A DNA stretch of 52,528 bases from JAGVPT01 sp035505655 (GTDB lineage Bacteria; Bacteroidota; Ignavibacteria; UBA10030; UBA8401), in the NCBI GenBank assembly GCA_035505655.1, contig DATJQP010000129.1:1-52528 (forward strand), written 5' to 3'. Position 1 is the first letter of the stretch. Every line of letters begins with the position of its first letter. Shown piece after piece: positions 42,899 to 51,676 of the stretch. Under the pieces are notes generated by a model, which saw only the letters and a program-made list of their open reading frames with translations, was not told the origin of the DNA and did not search any database. Position numbers and translations under genes: made by a program.

Positions 42899-43835
42899 CA
42901 ATCCCCCATACCGGTTCGCTGAGGTACCTTCCGCCATCGTCGCAGAGGATTGTGACGACGACACCCTCATCGAGCTCCCTGGCAATCTTCAGTGAGGCGG
43001 CCACGTTCGCGCCCGATGAGATTCCAACAAAGAGTCCCTCTTCCCTTGCGAGACGCTGGACCATCGAACGAGCTTCTTCGGTGGAGATTTCCATCGATTC
43101 GTCCGCGACTGAAGGATCATAGATCCCGGGGACGATCGCAGTCGGCATATGCTTCAAACCTTCGATCCCATGGAGAGGCGAATCGGGCTGAATTGAGATA
43201 CAGCGAATGTCCGACCGATATTCCTTCAGGCGACGTGAAGTTCCGACGAACGTCCCGCTCGTGCCGAGTCCGGCGATGAAGTGGGTGACCGTCCCCTCCG
43301 TTTGCTGGATGATCTCCTCTGCGGTGCCGGCGAAATGCGCCTTCCAATTTGCCTCGTTATTGTATTGATCGGGATAAAAGAATCGTCCCGCGTATTCCGT
43401 GGCGAGTTTTCTCACTCTCCTCTGGGCACCGTCGGTTCCTTCGAGCGGATTCGTGAGGGTAAGTTCTGCGCCGAAGGCGCTGATCATCTTTTTCCGCTCT
43501 TCGGACGCATTCGAAGGCATGAAGATATGGACCCGGTATCCAAGGGCCGCCCCGAACATCGCAAGGGCGATACCGGTATTGCCGCTCGACGCGTCCACGA
43601 TAGTTTTCTCGGGTGTGAGCTGCCCCGATCTGATACCCGCAAGGATCATCCCCAGGGCGGCCCGGTCTTTCACCGAGCCGCTCGGATTATACCACTCCGC
43701 TTTCGCGTAGACGGCCACCGGAGCAAATTCGCCCGCGATCCGTCGAAGCCGGATCAGAGGCGTTTTGCCGACGAGCCCGGTCACGGAATCCTCTTCCAGA
43801 TCCGTCCGGGGCATATTTTGAAGGTTCACCGTCAT
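42891..43835 (-). CDS. cysM: CysM-like cysteine synthase (PLP)
   Basis: The 314-residue PLP enzyme has the cysteine synthase motif PSGSVKDRAA with Lys56 as the cofactor Lys, DASSGNTGIALAMFG for substrate binding, and GLGTSGTFVGTSRRLKE for the phosphate. Cysteine synthases replace an activated Ser side chain with sulfur. Its operon with mec, cysO and moeZ suggests it uses CysO-thiocarboxylate, as Mycobacterium CysM does with O-phosphoserine, rather than free sulfide. The acceptor cannot be decided by eye. Confidence 0.92.
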   Translation of the reverse strand: MTVNLQNMPRTDLEEDSVTGLVGKTPLIRLRRIAGEFAPVAVYAKAEWYNPSGSVKDRAALGMILAGIRSGQLTPEKTIVDASSGNTGIALAMFGAALGYRVHIFMPSNASEERKKMISAFGAELTLTNPLEGTDGAQRRVRKLATEYAGRFFYPDQYNNEANWKAHFAGTAEEIIQQTEGTVTHFIAGLGTSGTFVGTSRRLKEYRSDIRCISIQPDSPLHGIEGLKHMPTAIVPGIYDPSVADESMEISTEEARSMVQRLAREEGLFVGISSGANVAASLKIARELDEGVVVTILCDDGGRYLSEPVWGIGA

Positions 43836-43907
43836 GAACGCATTCCGAACATAGTGGGGACGACGTCAACTCTATAACACGAAGGAGGGAAGGAAGGTTC
43901 TGACTCT

Positions 43908-44462
43908 TCAAAGCCCCAGCGCAACGGCATTGTTCTTCAACGCGTCGATGACGAACTGGATATGTTCGTCGATCGGTACACCCAGCTCGGAAGCCCCCAG
44001 TGCGATCTCTTCGCGATTGACGCTTCGCGCGAAGGCTTTGTCTTTCAACTTCTTCTTCACCGATTTTACCTCAAGCCCCGCGATCTTCTTCTCGGGTCGC
44101 ACAAGGGTGCATGCGACAATGAAGCCGCAAAGCTCATCGCAGGCGAAGAGGACTTTAGCCATCTGTGAATCCCGCGGGACCCCCGAGTACGACGCGTGTC
44201 CCAGAATGGCCATCCTCACCTCTTCCGGATAACCCTTCGTTTGGAGGATTTCAGATCCCTTGAGAGGGTGGTCGGGAGCCTGCGGGTACATCTCATAATC
44301 GAAATCGTGCAGGAGTCCGGTAATCCCCCATAGCTCCTCATCGGCTGAGAATTTGAGGGCGTACGCGCGCATCGCCGTCTCCACTGCATAGGCATGTTTG
44401 CGCAGACTCTCCCCCTTTGTATACTCGTGGAGGAGGTTTAAGGCTTCCGAACGATCCTTCAT
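43908..44462 (-). CDS. HD-domain phosphohydrolase-like protein
   Basis: The 184 residues have an HD-type metal site: His22 region (RKHAYAVETAMRAYA), the HD pair in GLLHDFDYE, a later His (GHASYSG) and Asp (ACDEL). Such proteins hydrolyse phosphoester bonds; the substrate is unknown. It is 72 bases upstream of cysM on the same strand, so it may be in that operon. It is divergent from the small zinc-ribbon gene. Confidence 0.82.
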   Translation of the reverse strand: MKDRSEALNLLHEYTKGESLRKHAYAVETAMRAYALKFSADEELWGITGLLHDFDYEMYPQAPDHPLKGSEILQTKGYPEEVRMAILGHASYSGVPRDSQMAKVLFACDELCGFIVACTLVRPEKKIAGLEVKSVKKKLKDKAFARSVNREEIALGASELGVPIDEHIQFVIDALKNNAVALGL

Positions 44463-44531
44463 GGGGCTCTCATTTCTTTGCTTTTGGACGACTTCTTGTT
44501 AGATTACAATCATGACACCGATACCAACGCC

Positions 44532-44813
44532 GTGATCGTCACCGTTCTTGCGTCGGTCTTTCTGCTCCTGCTCGTCGGGATCGTCTTCTACGGCTACGGG
44601 TTTCTCATGCGGCAGGGGCGCCTGACTCCGACATCGGAGATGGGCCGCTGTCTGCTCTGCGGAACTATCGCGCCGAAAGATCAACTCGTTCCCCGCACGC
44701 TCCATGGAGGCAAGGAGGTTCTTCTTTGCAGCACCTGCATCGTCTCTCTTCACACTGACCTTTTAAGAACGCAAACGGTCACGAAGCCGTCGACGAAGGA
44801 CAGTATCGGCTGA
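44532..44813 (+). CDS. Small membrane-anchored zinc-ribbon-like protein
   Basis: Not a known family to me. One membrane helix (IVTVLASVFLLLLVGIVFYG) is followed by a cytoplasmic-looking part with two CxxC pairs, CLLC and CSTC, 24 residues apart: a probable zinc ribbon. I chose GTG at 44532 (93 residues) because a TACAAT -10-like box at 44505-44510 lies before it. A TTG at 44478 would give 111 residues. No Shine-Dalgarno sequence is obvious for either. The last 35 bases overlap the 3' end of nth on the other strand. Confidence 0.6.
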   Translation: MIVTVLASVFLLLLVGIVFYGYGFLMRQGRLTPTSEMGRCLLCGTIAPKDQLVPRTLHGGKEVLLCSTCIVSLHTDLLRTQTVTKPSTKDSIG

Positions 44814-45453
44814 GAACGCACTCACGGCACTTCGGCCTCCGAGCCACGCAAACCCTCCGCCCATGGAGAATGAGCGCATTCCCCAGGTAAATCCACTCTT
44901 CCCGCGGAAAAAGCCCGCATAGGTCGTTTTCAATTCTTACCGGATCGGTGTTCTTCGTAAGACCGAGCAATGAGGCGAGCCGTGCCACATGCGTGTCCAC
45001 GACAACGCCGGATGCTATGCCAAATGCACTTCCGAGGACGCAGTTCGCCGTCTTGCGGCCAACTCCCGGCAATGCAACAAGCTCCTCCATCGACGACGGC
45101 ACGTTGCCTCCGTGATTCTCCACAAGAGCCCTGCAGCACCCGATTATACTCTTGGCCTTGTTCCGGAAGAATCCGGTCGAGTGAATTTCAGTCTCCAGCG
45201 TACCCCGGTCCGCCCCCGCAAAGTCATTTGCCGTCCTGTACTTTTTGAAAAGCATCGGCGTAACCATGTTCACCCTCACATCGGTGCACTGAGCCGAGAG
45301 GATGACCGAGATGAGAAGCTGGAGGGGATTTGAGAACTGAAGCGCAGTGCCGGCGTCCGGATACTCGCGCCGCAACGCCTTGACGATCCGGAGAGAGCGA
45401 CCCTTTCGGGCGGACGTGCTCTCCCCGGTTGTCGCCGTCTTCTTCGGTTTCAT
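44779..45453 (-). CDS. nth: Endonuclease III
   Basis: Nth is a DNA glycosylase and AP lyase for oxidised pyrimidines. The 224 residues show the helix-hairpin-helix with catalytic Lys (LPGVGRKTANCVLG), the catalytic Asp (VVVDTHVARL), and four [4Fe-4S] Cys at 202, 209, 212 and 218 (spacing 6-2-5). A 20-residue basic N-terminal tail precedes the core. It overlaps the unknown gene upstream by 4 bases and closes the long minus operon. Confidence 0.96.
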   Translation of the reverse strand: MKPKKTATTGESTSARKGRSLRIVKALRREYPDAGTALQFSNPLQLLISVILSAQCTDVRVNMVTPMLFKKYRTANDFAGADRGTLETEIHSTGFFRNKAKSIIGCCRALVENHGGNVPSSMEELVALPGVGRKTANCVLGSAFGIASGVVVDTHVARLASLLGLTKNTDPVRIENDLCGLFPREEWIYLGNALILHGRRVCVARRPKCRECVLSRYCPSSTAS

Positions 45454-46391
45454 GCGATAATTTCCTTCACGACGAGGGCGCCGTTTCGGGCCAGGTTCAC
45501 TGCCAGCGGATTTCCGATTTGCTCCGCAACAATCTTGACTGACTCCATGAGCAGCTTTTGCTCCGGAATCATGCGGATGCGGAGGGCGTACGCAGATTCT
45601 TTATTCGCCGGGAATTTCTTGCGCCAGAATGATAGGTGGTGGAGATTGAGTTCTTTCGCGAGGGAGGCGAAAAGCTTCTCTGCATTCGTGATCATCTCAT
45701 CCTCTTCGAGTGCGGGGTCTGCCGGCATGAGTGAGACATCCCACAAACTCATCGTCTGATCTGAGACCCCGGCAGTCGCGAGAATGGAAAAGATCTCCCC
45801 TTTCACGTTTCCGTGAACGCCGAAGCCGACCGACCCGCCGGAGACGCGCCCAAGGAGCACCTCGAGGAGGTCGAGGTTCAGGCTCCCGTTGAGGATGAAG
45901 TTCGTCTCGAAGACGGCCCCGGAGGATTTCCCTTTGAGCGGGCCCAAGGCAGCAACGAGCTCTTTCCCGCGCGCGAGCATCTGCTTGAGCGGAGCAATCG
46001 GTTTCGTCCTGCCCGTTGCGAGCACCGAATCCTGGACGAGCCTCGAAGACCAGGCAGACCGGATGCCGAGTTTCAGCGGCGGGAAGACCTGCTCGGAATA
46101 CTTCTCAAGGACTTCCCTGATCGTTCTCTGAACGTCCTCCGTGTCCGACTTGATCGGCGTCGAGAGATACGCGTTGAGGCTGCCGCGGGCGACCTGTGCA
46201 AATCGCAGACGGGCTTCCGCCAGCCCGCTCGCAAAAGCATTCTCCATCGCCGCGGACTCGGCTCGGAGAGCGTCAAGCACCTCGGCCGCACGGTTCACGA
46301 AATCTCTCGCCGCCGCGGAAGATGGAAGATGGTGCACGGTGGTGTACGCCATCTGTCGGGAGGGAGCTCCCAGGGTTTCAAGCAGGGGCAT
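45450..46391 (-). CDS. Conserved-looking protein of unknown function upstream of nth
   Basis: I do not recognise this 313-residue protein. It has no signal peptide, membrane segment or Cys. The first 120 residues look helical (AAARDFVNRAAEVLDALRAE); the rest alternates strands and helices with a Gly-rich turn (GRVSGGSVGFGVHGNVKGE). Codon use and the 4-base overlap with nth show it is a real, translated gene. ATGs at 46391 and 46352 are both possible starts. An 87-base gap with a hairpin separates it from the LiaF-like gene. Confidence 0.7.
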   Translation of the reverse strand: MPLLETLGAPSRQMAYTTVHHLPSSAAARDFVNRAAEVLDALRAESAAMENAFASGLAEARLRFAQVARGSLNAYLSTPIKSDTEDVQRTIREVLEKYSEQVFPPLKLGIRSAWSSRLVQDSVLATGRTKPIAPLKQMLARGKELVAALGPLKGKSSGAVFETNFILNGSLNLDLLEVLLGRVSGGSVGFGVHGNVKGEIFSILATAGVSDQTMSLWDVSLMPADPALEEDEMITNAEKLFASLAKELNLHHLSFWRKKFPANKESAYALRIRMIPEQKLLMESVKIVAEQIGNPLAVNLARNGALVVKEIIA

Positions 46392-46451
46392 GCTGGTCTG
46401 ACTTAGTGCTCAGGGTCGTGCAATCGAACTTTTGGTGATCACTTCGCGCCC

Positions 46452-46469
46452 CGCGGGAGACGCCTCCCG
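46452..46469 (-). other. Hairpin between the LiaF-like gene and the unknown gene
   Basis: GCGGGAG and CTCCCGC form a 7-bp perfect stem with a 4-base loop. No T tract follows on the minus strand, so full termination is unlikely. It may partly reduce transcription into the unknown gene and nth. Confidence 0.35.
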
Positions 46470-46478
46470 CTTTGCATT

Positions 46479-47081
46479 CTACCACACTTTGACGTCGCCA
46501 AAGACCTGATGCGACACAATCCGAAGCTTCTTTCCGGCAGAGGCATAATTCGTCGATGTGTACGAAATGTCCTGGCCGAATCCTGACTTGACGTTACCGA
46601 GCACACGGATGTCTCCAAAAACCGAGTGCGCCGTAACGTAGATCTCGATCGTCTTCGGGACGAGGACGTGGAGATCGCCGAACACACCGTCGACTTTCAG
46701 AAGCTGTTCGCCCTCGGCAAGTTCGATTTCAGAGAGGTCGATGTTCATGTCTCCGAAGGTGTTCGAAATGCTCCCTCCGCGGAATTCTTTCGAATTTACC
46801 TTCAGATCGAGGTCTCCGAAAACGTTTGAGCTGTTGACGAACGGCATGTTTAACTGCTGTGACCCGGTCCCCGGCGTAATAGGGCTTTGATTGTCGTGCG
46901 CCTGAGTGTCGCCGTGGCCGTAACGGACGAAGATCCTGATCCCGATGAGAATCAGAATTAACGGCCAGTACGTGGAGATGATATCCCCAAAATGTGCAAC
47001 TCCAAGGTTGTCAAGCAGAAACAGAATGCCAAGCGTGATAAGGACTATTGCACCGATGTAAGATCTGGGACGCGCGCTCAT
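46479..47081 (-). CDS. LiaF-like membrane protein
   Basis: The 200-residue protein has two N-terminal hydrophobic helices (SYIGAIVLITLGILFLLDNL and a second at about 38-52), then a beta-helix-like C-terminal domain with repeated V/T-FGD motifs (NVFGDLDL, NTFGDMNI, GVFGDLHV, SVFGDIRV, QVFGDVKV). This is the LiaF/DUF5668 plus 'cell wall-active antibiotics response' layout. LiaF proteins sense or damp envelope stress in Firmicutes; no LiaRS pair is near. A clear AAAGGAGA precedes the ATG. It follows polX by 18 bases. Confidence 0.85.
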   Translation of the reverse strand: MSARPRSYIGAIVLITLGILFLLDNLGVAHFGDIISTYWPLILILIGIRIFVRYGHGDTQAHDNQSPITPGTGSQQLNMPFVNSSNVFGDLDLKVNSKEFRGGSISNTFGDMNIDLSEIELAEGEQLLKVDGVFGDLHVLVPKTIEIYVTAHSVFGDIRVLGNVKSGFGQDISYTSTNYASAGKKLRIVSHQVFGDVKVW

Positions 47082-47099
47082 AGGATTCTCCTTTGGGAA

Positions 47100-48851
47100 C
47101 TACCGCCGGAGTCCGGCGAAGAATTTCTGGACCTGGTGCAAGCGCATAGTGTTCAGGAGGTCGTTCTTCTCAAGCCATCCCTTGCGGGCGATTCCGACGC
47201 CGTATCGGACATCCTTCAGCCCGTCGACGACGTGGGCGTCGGGATTGATGACAATTTTCACTCCCTTTTCCTTCGCGTATTTGCACATCCGCCAGTCGAG
47301 GTCGAGCCGGCTCGGGTGAGCGTTGATCTCAATGCACTTCCCGTAGTCTGCGGCGGCCTCGATGATCGTCTGCTGGTTGAGAGGATATGCCTCCCGTTGA
47401 AGCAGCAGGCGTCCCGTCGGATGGCCCAACATTGTGACGTACTTGTTCTTCAGCGCCTTGAGGATCCTCTTCGTCATGTCGGCTTCCGTCATCTTGAAGC
47501 TGCTGTGGACAGAAGCGACGACATAGTCGAAGCTGGCGAGGACCTTGTCGTTGAAGTCAAGCGCACCGTTTGCAAGGATATCGACTTCGGTGCCACTAAA
47601 GATACGAAAATTGGTCCACTTTAGATTCAGAGCTTCGATCTCTTTCTGCTGTTTCTTCACCCGATCGGGGCTGAGCCCGTTCGCATAGGCCGCCACGCGG
47701 CTATGATCGGCGATACCAAGGTACTCCCACCCGAGCGCACGGGCCCCTTCTGCCATCTCCTCGATCGTGTTCAATCCGTCGCTGTACCGGGAATGGCAGT
47801 GAAAGGTCCCCCGGATCTCCTCGTCCGTCACGAGAATCGGCAGCGCCGAGCGCTGCGCCGCCTCAATTTCTCCGAAATCCTCGCGCAACTCCGGAGGGAC
47901 ATACTGGAGCCGGAGCGCTTTGTAGATATCCTCCTCATTCTTGCAGATGACAGCCTTCTTTGCCTTTCCCCGCTTCTCTTCCGCACCGATCCTGGAGAAC
48001 CCGTACTCGTTGAGGCTCAGACCGAATCCCTTCGCGAGCGTCCGCAAGCGTACGTTGTGATCCTTGCTTCCGGTGAAATAGTTGAGCGCGAACGGAAACT
48101 CCGCATCGTTGACGACGCGAAGGTCGCAGTTGATTCCCGAAGCCAGGACGACGCTCGATTTCGTCTCCCCCTCTCCGGTAATTCTTTCGACATCCGGGTG
48201 TGTCGTGAATGCCTTCATAATCGCTGCCACCGCAGCCGGTTTCGCGCTCAGGACGATGTCGATATCGCCGATCGTTTCCTTCCGTCTTCTGACGCTACCG
48301 GCAATTTCTGCGCGTATCACGCCGGGCCGGAGGCGAACGGATTCAAAGATACCCGCGGCAGCCTTCTCAGCGACCGAGAAGAGGAATTTCGAGCTGTGTT
48401 TTCGGAGCGCCGCGATCCCTGCAAGAATGTTCTCCTCGGTCTTCGAGCCAAACCCTTCAACGCCGGCGAGTTTCCCCTCCTTGCACGCCTTCTCTAACTC
48501 TTCGACGGACGAGATTCCGAGTTTTTCATAGAGGAGTTTCACCTTCTTCGGTCCGACTCCCTGAATCGCGAGGATCTTGAGAAGTCCTTCCGGAAGTGAA
48601 GATTTCAGTTCCTCGTGGTACGGCGACCTCCCCGAGAGGACAAGCTCCGAAACTTTCTCGGCGATCGCTTCTCCGATCCCCTTCACGCTGCGGAGATCAC
48701 CCGAGCGGACGAGCGACTCAAGGTCCGTTGTCACCCCTTCGATCGAGCGGGCTGCGTTGTGGTACGCCCGGCACTTGAATGGGTTTTCCCCCTTCAATTC
48801 GAGGAGCGTGCCGATCTCGTCGAGAATCTGCGCGACTTTCGCCTTTTCCAT
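47100..48851 (-). CDS. polX: DNA polymerase/3'-5' exonuclease PolX
   Basis: The 583-residue protein has an N-terminal helix-hairpin-helix region (1-140), a family X polymerase domain with GSVRRRKETIGDIDIVLS (catalytic Asp pair), and a C-terminal PHP domain (about 340-575) starting FHCHSRYSDG, which supplies the Mn-dependent exonuclease and AP endonuclease activity. It acts in base excision repair, in line with nth in the same operon. The length is normal for bacterial PolX. Confidence 0.97.
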   Translation of the reverse strand: MEKAKVAQILDEIGTLLELKGENPFKCRAYHNAARSIEGVTTDLESLVRSGDLRSVKGIGEAIAEKVSELVLSGRSPYHEELKSSLPEGLLKILAIQGVGPKKVKLLYEKLGISSVEELEKACKEGKLAGVEGFGSKTEENILAGIAALRKHSSKFLFSVAEKAAAGIFESVRLRPGVIRAEIAGSVRRRKETIGDIDIVLSAKPAAVAAIMKAFTTHPDVERITGEGETKSSVVLASGINCDLRVVNDAEFPFALNYFTGSKDHNVRLRTLAKGFGLSLNEYGFSRIGAEEKRGKAKKAVICKNEEDIYKALRLQYVPPELREDFGEIEAAQRSALPILVTDEEIRGTFHCHSRYSDGLNTIEEMAEGARALGWEYLGIADHSRVAAYANGLSPDRVKKQQKEIEALNLKWTNFRIFSGTEVDILANGALDFNDKVLASFDYVVASVHSSFKMTEADMTKRILKALKNKYVTMLGHPTGRLLLQREAYPLNQQTIIEAAADYGKCIEINAHPSRLDLDWRMCKYAKEKGVKIVINPDAHVVDGLKDVRYGVGIARKGWLEKNDLLNTMRLHQVQKFFAGLRR

Positions 48852-48858
48852 GAAAGAG

Positions 48859-49569
48859 TTAGAAGTTCGGGGCGTGTTCCGTCTTTGCGTAGAAGTCCGT
48901 GACCGTTTTTAGTGCGACCGCCGGATCATCCGTGATGGTGAAGAGCTTCAGGTCCGCTTCACCGATGTTCCCTTCAGCAAGCATCGTGGTCCTGAGCCAA
49001 TCGATGAGCCCTTTCCAGTAGTCGACTCCCATCAGGATGACGGGAAAACTGCTCACCTTCCGGGTTTGCACGAGCGTAATCGATTCAAAAAGTTCGTCCA
49101 TCGTGCCGAAGCCCCCGGGCATGACAATGAATGCCTGGGCATATTTCACGAACATCACCTTTCGGACGTAGAAGTGCCGGAAGGTGATGAGTTTGTCTTT
49201 GTCGATATAGGGATTTGCGCTTTGCTCGAACGGGAGATCAATATTGATTCCCACAGAGGTGCCGTTCGCCTCTTTTGCTCCCTTGTTGGACGCCTCCATG
49301 ATTCCCGGCCCGCCGCCGGAAATGACCCCGTACCCTGCCTTGACGAATCCGCTCGCGACTTCTTCCGCCATTTTATAGAAGCGGGTTCCGGGCTTCGTCC
49401 TTGCGGAGCCGAAGATCGTAATGCACGGCCCAAGCTTCGAGAAGGTCTGGAATCCTTCCACAAACTCCGACATGACCCGGAACACTCGCCAGATGTCATC
49501 CTGGGTATTGAGGAGCAGATCCAACTTCTTGTCTTGAATGATATCGTGTTCGGTTCTGATCGGTGCCAT
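48859..49569 (-). CDS. LOG-family protein (TIGR00730)
   Basis: The 236-residue protein has GGGPGIMEASNKGA and PGGFGTMDELFE, the nucleotide-binding and catalytic motifs of LOG-family phosphoribohydrolases. It is the short form; the paralogue at 4135-4992 has a longer N terminus. AAAGGAT precedes the ATG. It is 7 bases before polX and 15 after trpG in the operon. The substrate is unknown. Confidence 0.88.
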   Translation of the reverse strand: MAPIRTEHDIIQDKKLDLLLNTQDDIWRVFRVMSEFVEGFQTFSKLGPCITIFGSARTKPGTRFYKMAEEVASGFVKAGYGVISGGGPGIMEASNKGAKEANGTSVGINIDLPFEQSANPYIDKDKLITFRHFYVRKVMFVKYAQAFIVMPGGFGTMDELFESITLVQTRKVSSFPVILMGVDYWKGLIDWLRTTMLAEGNIGEADLKLFTITDDPAVALKTVTDFYAKTEHAPNF

Positions 49570-49584
49570 GAATCGGATCCTTTC

Positions 49585-50169
49585 TTAGTGCTGACGTCCG
49601 GTGTACCGACGCCTGACGAAATTATCGAGGATGATCTTCCCCGATTGGGTGGCGATCGACTCCGGATGGAATTGTACGCCGAAGGTAGGGAGTTCCCTGT
49701 GCCGCACTCCCATGATGACGTCGTCGTCGGTCCACGCCGTCACTTCCAGGACTTTCGGAAGCGACTGCCGTTCGACGACGAGGGAATGATAGCGAGCGGC
49801 CGTGAATCGGTCGGGGACGTCTCTGAAGATGCCTTCTTTGGTATGGTTGATGGTTGAGACTTTGCCGTGCACGACCGTCGGGGCCTTCACAACCTTCCCC
49901 CCGAACGCCTGACCGATAGCCTGATGACCGAGGCAGACGCCGAGTATTGGAATCGACGGGCTGAGCCCGGTGATAAGGTCCAGGCATATTCCAGCTTCGC
50001 TGGGGGTACAGGGGCCAGGGGAGATAACGATCCCCTCCGGCTTCATCGCACTGATATCGGCTACTGACACCGCGTCGTTCCTCACTACTTTGATATCGCA
50101 GCCCAGCTCCCCGAGGTATTGGACGAGGTTGAAGGTGAACGAATCGTAGTTGTCGACGAGGAGAATCAT
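49585..50169 (-). CDS. trpG: Anthranilate synthase component II (glutamine amidotransferase)
   Basis: TrpG supplies ammonia from glutamine to TrpE; in many bacteria it also serves PabB for folate. Class I amidotransferase residues are present: nucleophile Cys in GVCLGHQAIGQAFGG and the His-Glu pair in FGVQFHPES. The true start is ATG at 50169 (MILLVDNYDSF, 194 residues), 4 bases after the trpE stop and behind GGAGA; the frame runs further upstream but overlaps trpE. Confidence 0.95.
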   Translation of the reverse strand: MILLVDNYDSFTFNLVQYLGELGCDIKVVRNDAVSVADISAMKPEGIVISPGPCTPSEAGICLDLITGLSPSIPILGVCLGHQAIGQAFGGKVVKAPTVVHGKVSTINHTKEGIFRDVPDRFTAARYHSLVVERQSLPKVLEVTAWTDDDVIMGVRHRELPTFGVQFHPESIATQSGKIILDNFVRRRYTGRQH

Positions 50170-50173
50170 CGTT

Positions 50174-51670
50174 TCATCTCCTCTCCGAATGAAGGCGATT
50201 GACGGCCGCGATCGTTGCCGCGACCTTGTCGAGCGATTCCTGGTACTCCTTTTCGGGTACCGAGTCGTAGACGATACCTCCGCCGGCCTGAAAGTACGCC
50301 GTCCCATCCTTAACGACGATCGTTCGGATCGCGATGCAGGAATCGAGATTGCCCGAGAAATCGAGATACCCTACGGCCCCGCCGTAGATCCCCCGTTTCA
50401 CCGGTTCCAGCTCGGCGATGATCTCCATCGCCCTGATTTTTGGCGCTCCGCTCAGAGTCCCGGCCGGGAAGCACGAGTACAACGCGTCCACGGCGGTCAT
50501 TCCCTTCCGAAGCTTGCCGCGGACATTGGAGACGATGTGCATGACGTGGGAATACTTTTCGATGATCATGAACTGGCTTACTTCGACGCTCCCGTACTCG
50601 CTGATCCTTCCGATGTCGTTTCGACCGAGGTCCACGAGCATGAGGTGCTCGGCTCTCTCCTTTTCGTCGGCCAGAAGCTCCTGCTCCAGACGGGCGTCAT
50701 CCTGCGGGGTCGAACCGCGACGGCGCGTCCCCGCAATCGGTCTCGTCTCGACAACGCCGTTGTCCAGACGGACAAGCAATTCGGGAGATGAGCCGATGAT
50801 GTTGAGCTCCTCCATCTTAAGAAAATAGAGATACGGCGAGGGGTTCACGGTCCTCAGCATCCTGTAGAGGTCGAACGGTTCGCCCCGATACTTCATTTCC
50901 ATCCGCTGTGAGAGGACAACCTGAAAAATGTCCCCCTCGAGGATGTATTTTTTCGCCTTTTCGACCTCGGAGAGGAATTCGGTCCTCGTGAGCATGTATT
51001 GGAGGGAAGACTCCTGCTCCGGCGGGGCGAGATCCGACGGCACATTCCTGCGGAGGAGCTCCTTCATGTGCTCGATATCGGCGACCGCTTTCTCGTACTC
51101 CTCGTGCAACTGCCGTTCACCGGCCCCTTCCGGGATATAAGCGTTCGAAATCACCGAGAGGTTCCGTTTCACACCGTCGAACACCAGCAGAGTGTCGAAG
51201 AACATCAGCGTGGCGTCGTCGATCTTCAGCTCGTCATGACGCGCGGAGGGAATTCGCTCGAGAAGCTGGATCGTTTCGTAGCCGAAATATCCGACGGCTC
51301 CTCCGGTGAACCGTGGAAGGCCTTTGATCGGGACCGTCCGGAAATGCGCGAAGATCCTTTTCAGGGCGTCGAGCGGATGCATCGACGGATTCACCAGCCC
51401 CGGGAGGATCCTTACGTCGGCATGCCGCGGAGTGATCGAAAAGGACGATCCACGGATTTCAAAAACCATGAACGGGTTGGAACCGAGGAACGTGTACCGC
51501 CCCACCTTCTCTCCCCCTTCGACGCTCTCGAGAAGAAAGGAATATGGGCTTTCATCCTTGATCTTCAGGTAGACGGAGACCGGAGTCTCGGTGTCCGCGA
51601 TGAGGATCTCGTGGATGGGGATGATATTCCCTTTCAGCGCGAGATCCTTGAATTCCTCAAACGATGTCAT
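50174..51670 (-). CDS. trpE: Anthranilate synthase component I
   Basis: TrpE turns chorismate and ammonia into anthranilate for tryptophan. The 498 residues carry PIAGTRRRG, DLGRNDIGRI, YSHVMHIVSNVRG and FPAGTLSGAPKIRAMEII, all chorismate-binding motifs. The N-terminal half holds the usual tryptophan-binding region (LLESVEGGEKVGRYTFLG), so feedback inhibition is likely. The rest of the trp pathway is not in the window. It starts 6 bases after the thioesterase gene. Confidence 0.96.
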   Translation of the reverse strand: MTSFEEFKDLALKGNIIPIHEILIADTETPVSVYLKIKDESPYSFLLESVEGGEKVGRYTFLGSNPFMVFEIRGSSFSITPRHADVRILPGLVNPSMHPLDALKRIFAHFRTVPIKGLPRFTGGAVGYFGYETIQLLERIPSARHDELKIDDATLMFFDTLLVFDGVKRNLSVISNAYIPEGAGERQLHEEYEKAVADIEHMKELLRRNVPSDLAPPEQESSLQYMLTRTEFLSEVEKAKKYILEGDIFQVVLSQRMEMKYRGEPFDLYRMLRTVNPSPYLYFLKMEELNIIGSSPELLVRLDNGVVETRPIAGTRRRGSTPQDDARLEQELLADEKERAEHLMLVDLGRNDIGRISEYGSVEVSQFMIIEKYSHVMHIVSNVRGKLRKGMTAVDALYSCFPAGTLSGAPKIRAMEIIAELEPVKRGIYGGAVGYLDFSGNLDSCIAIRTIVVKDGTAYFQAGGGIVYDSVPEKEYQESLDKVAATIAAVNRLHSERR

Positions 51671-51676
51671 ACGTTC

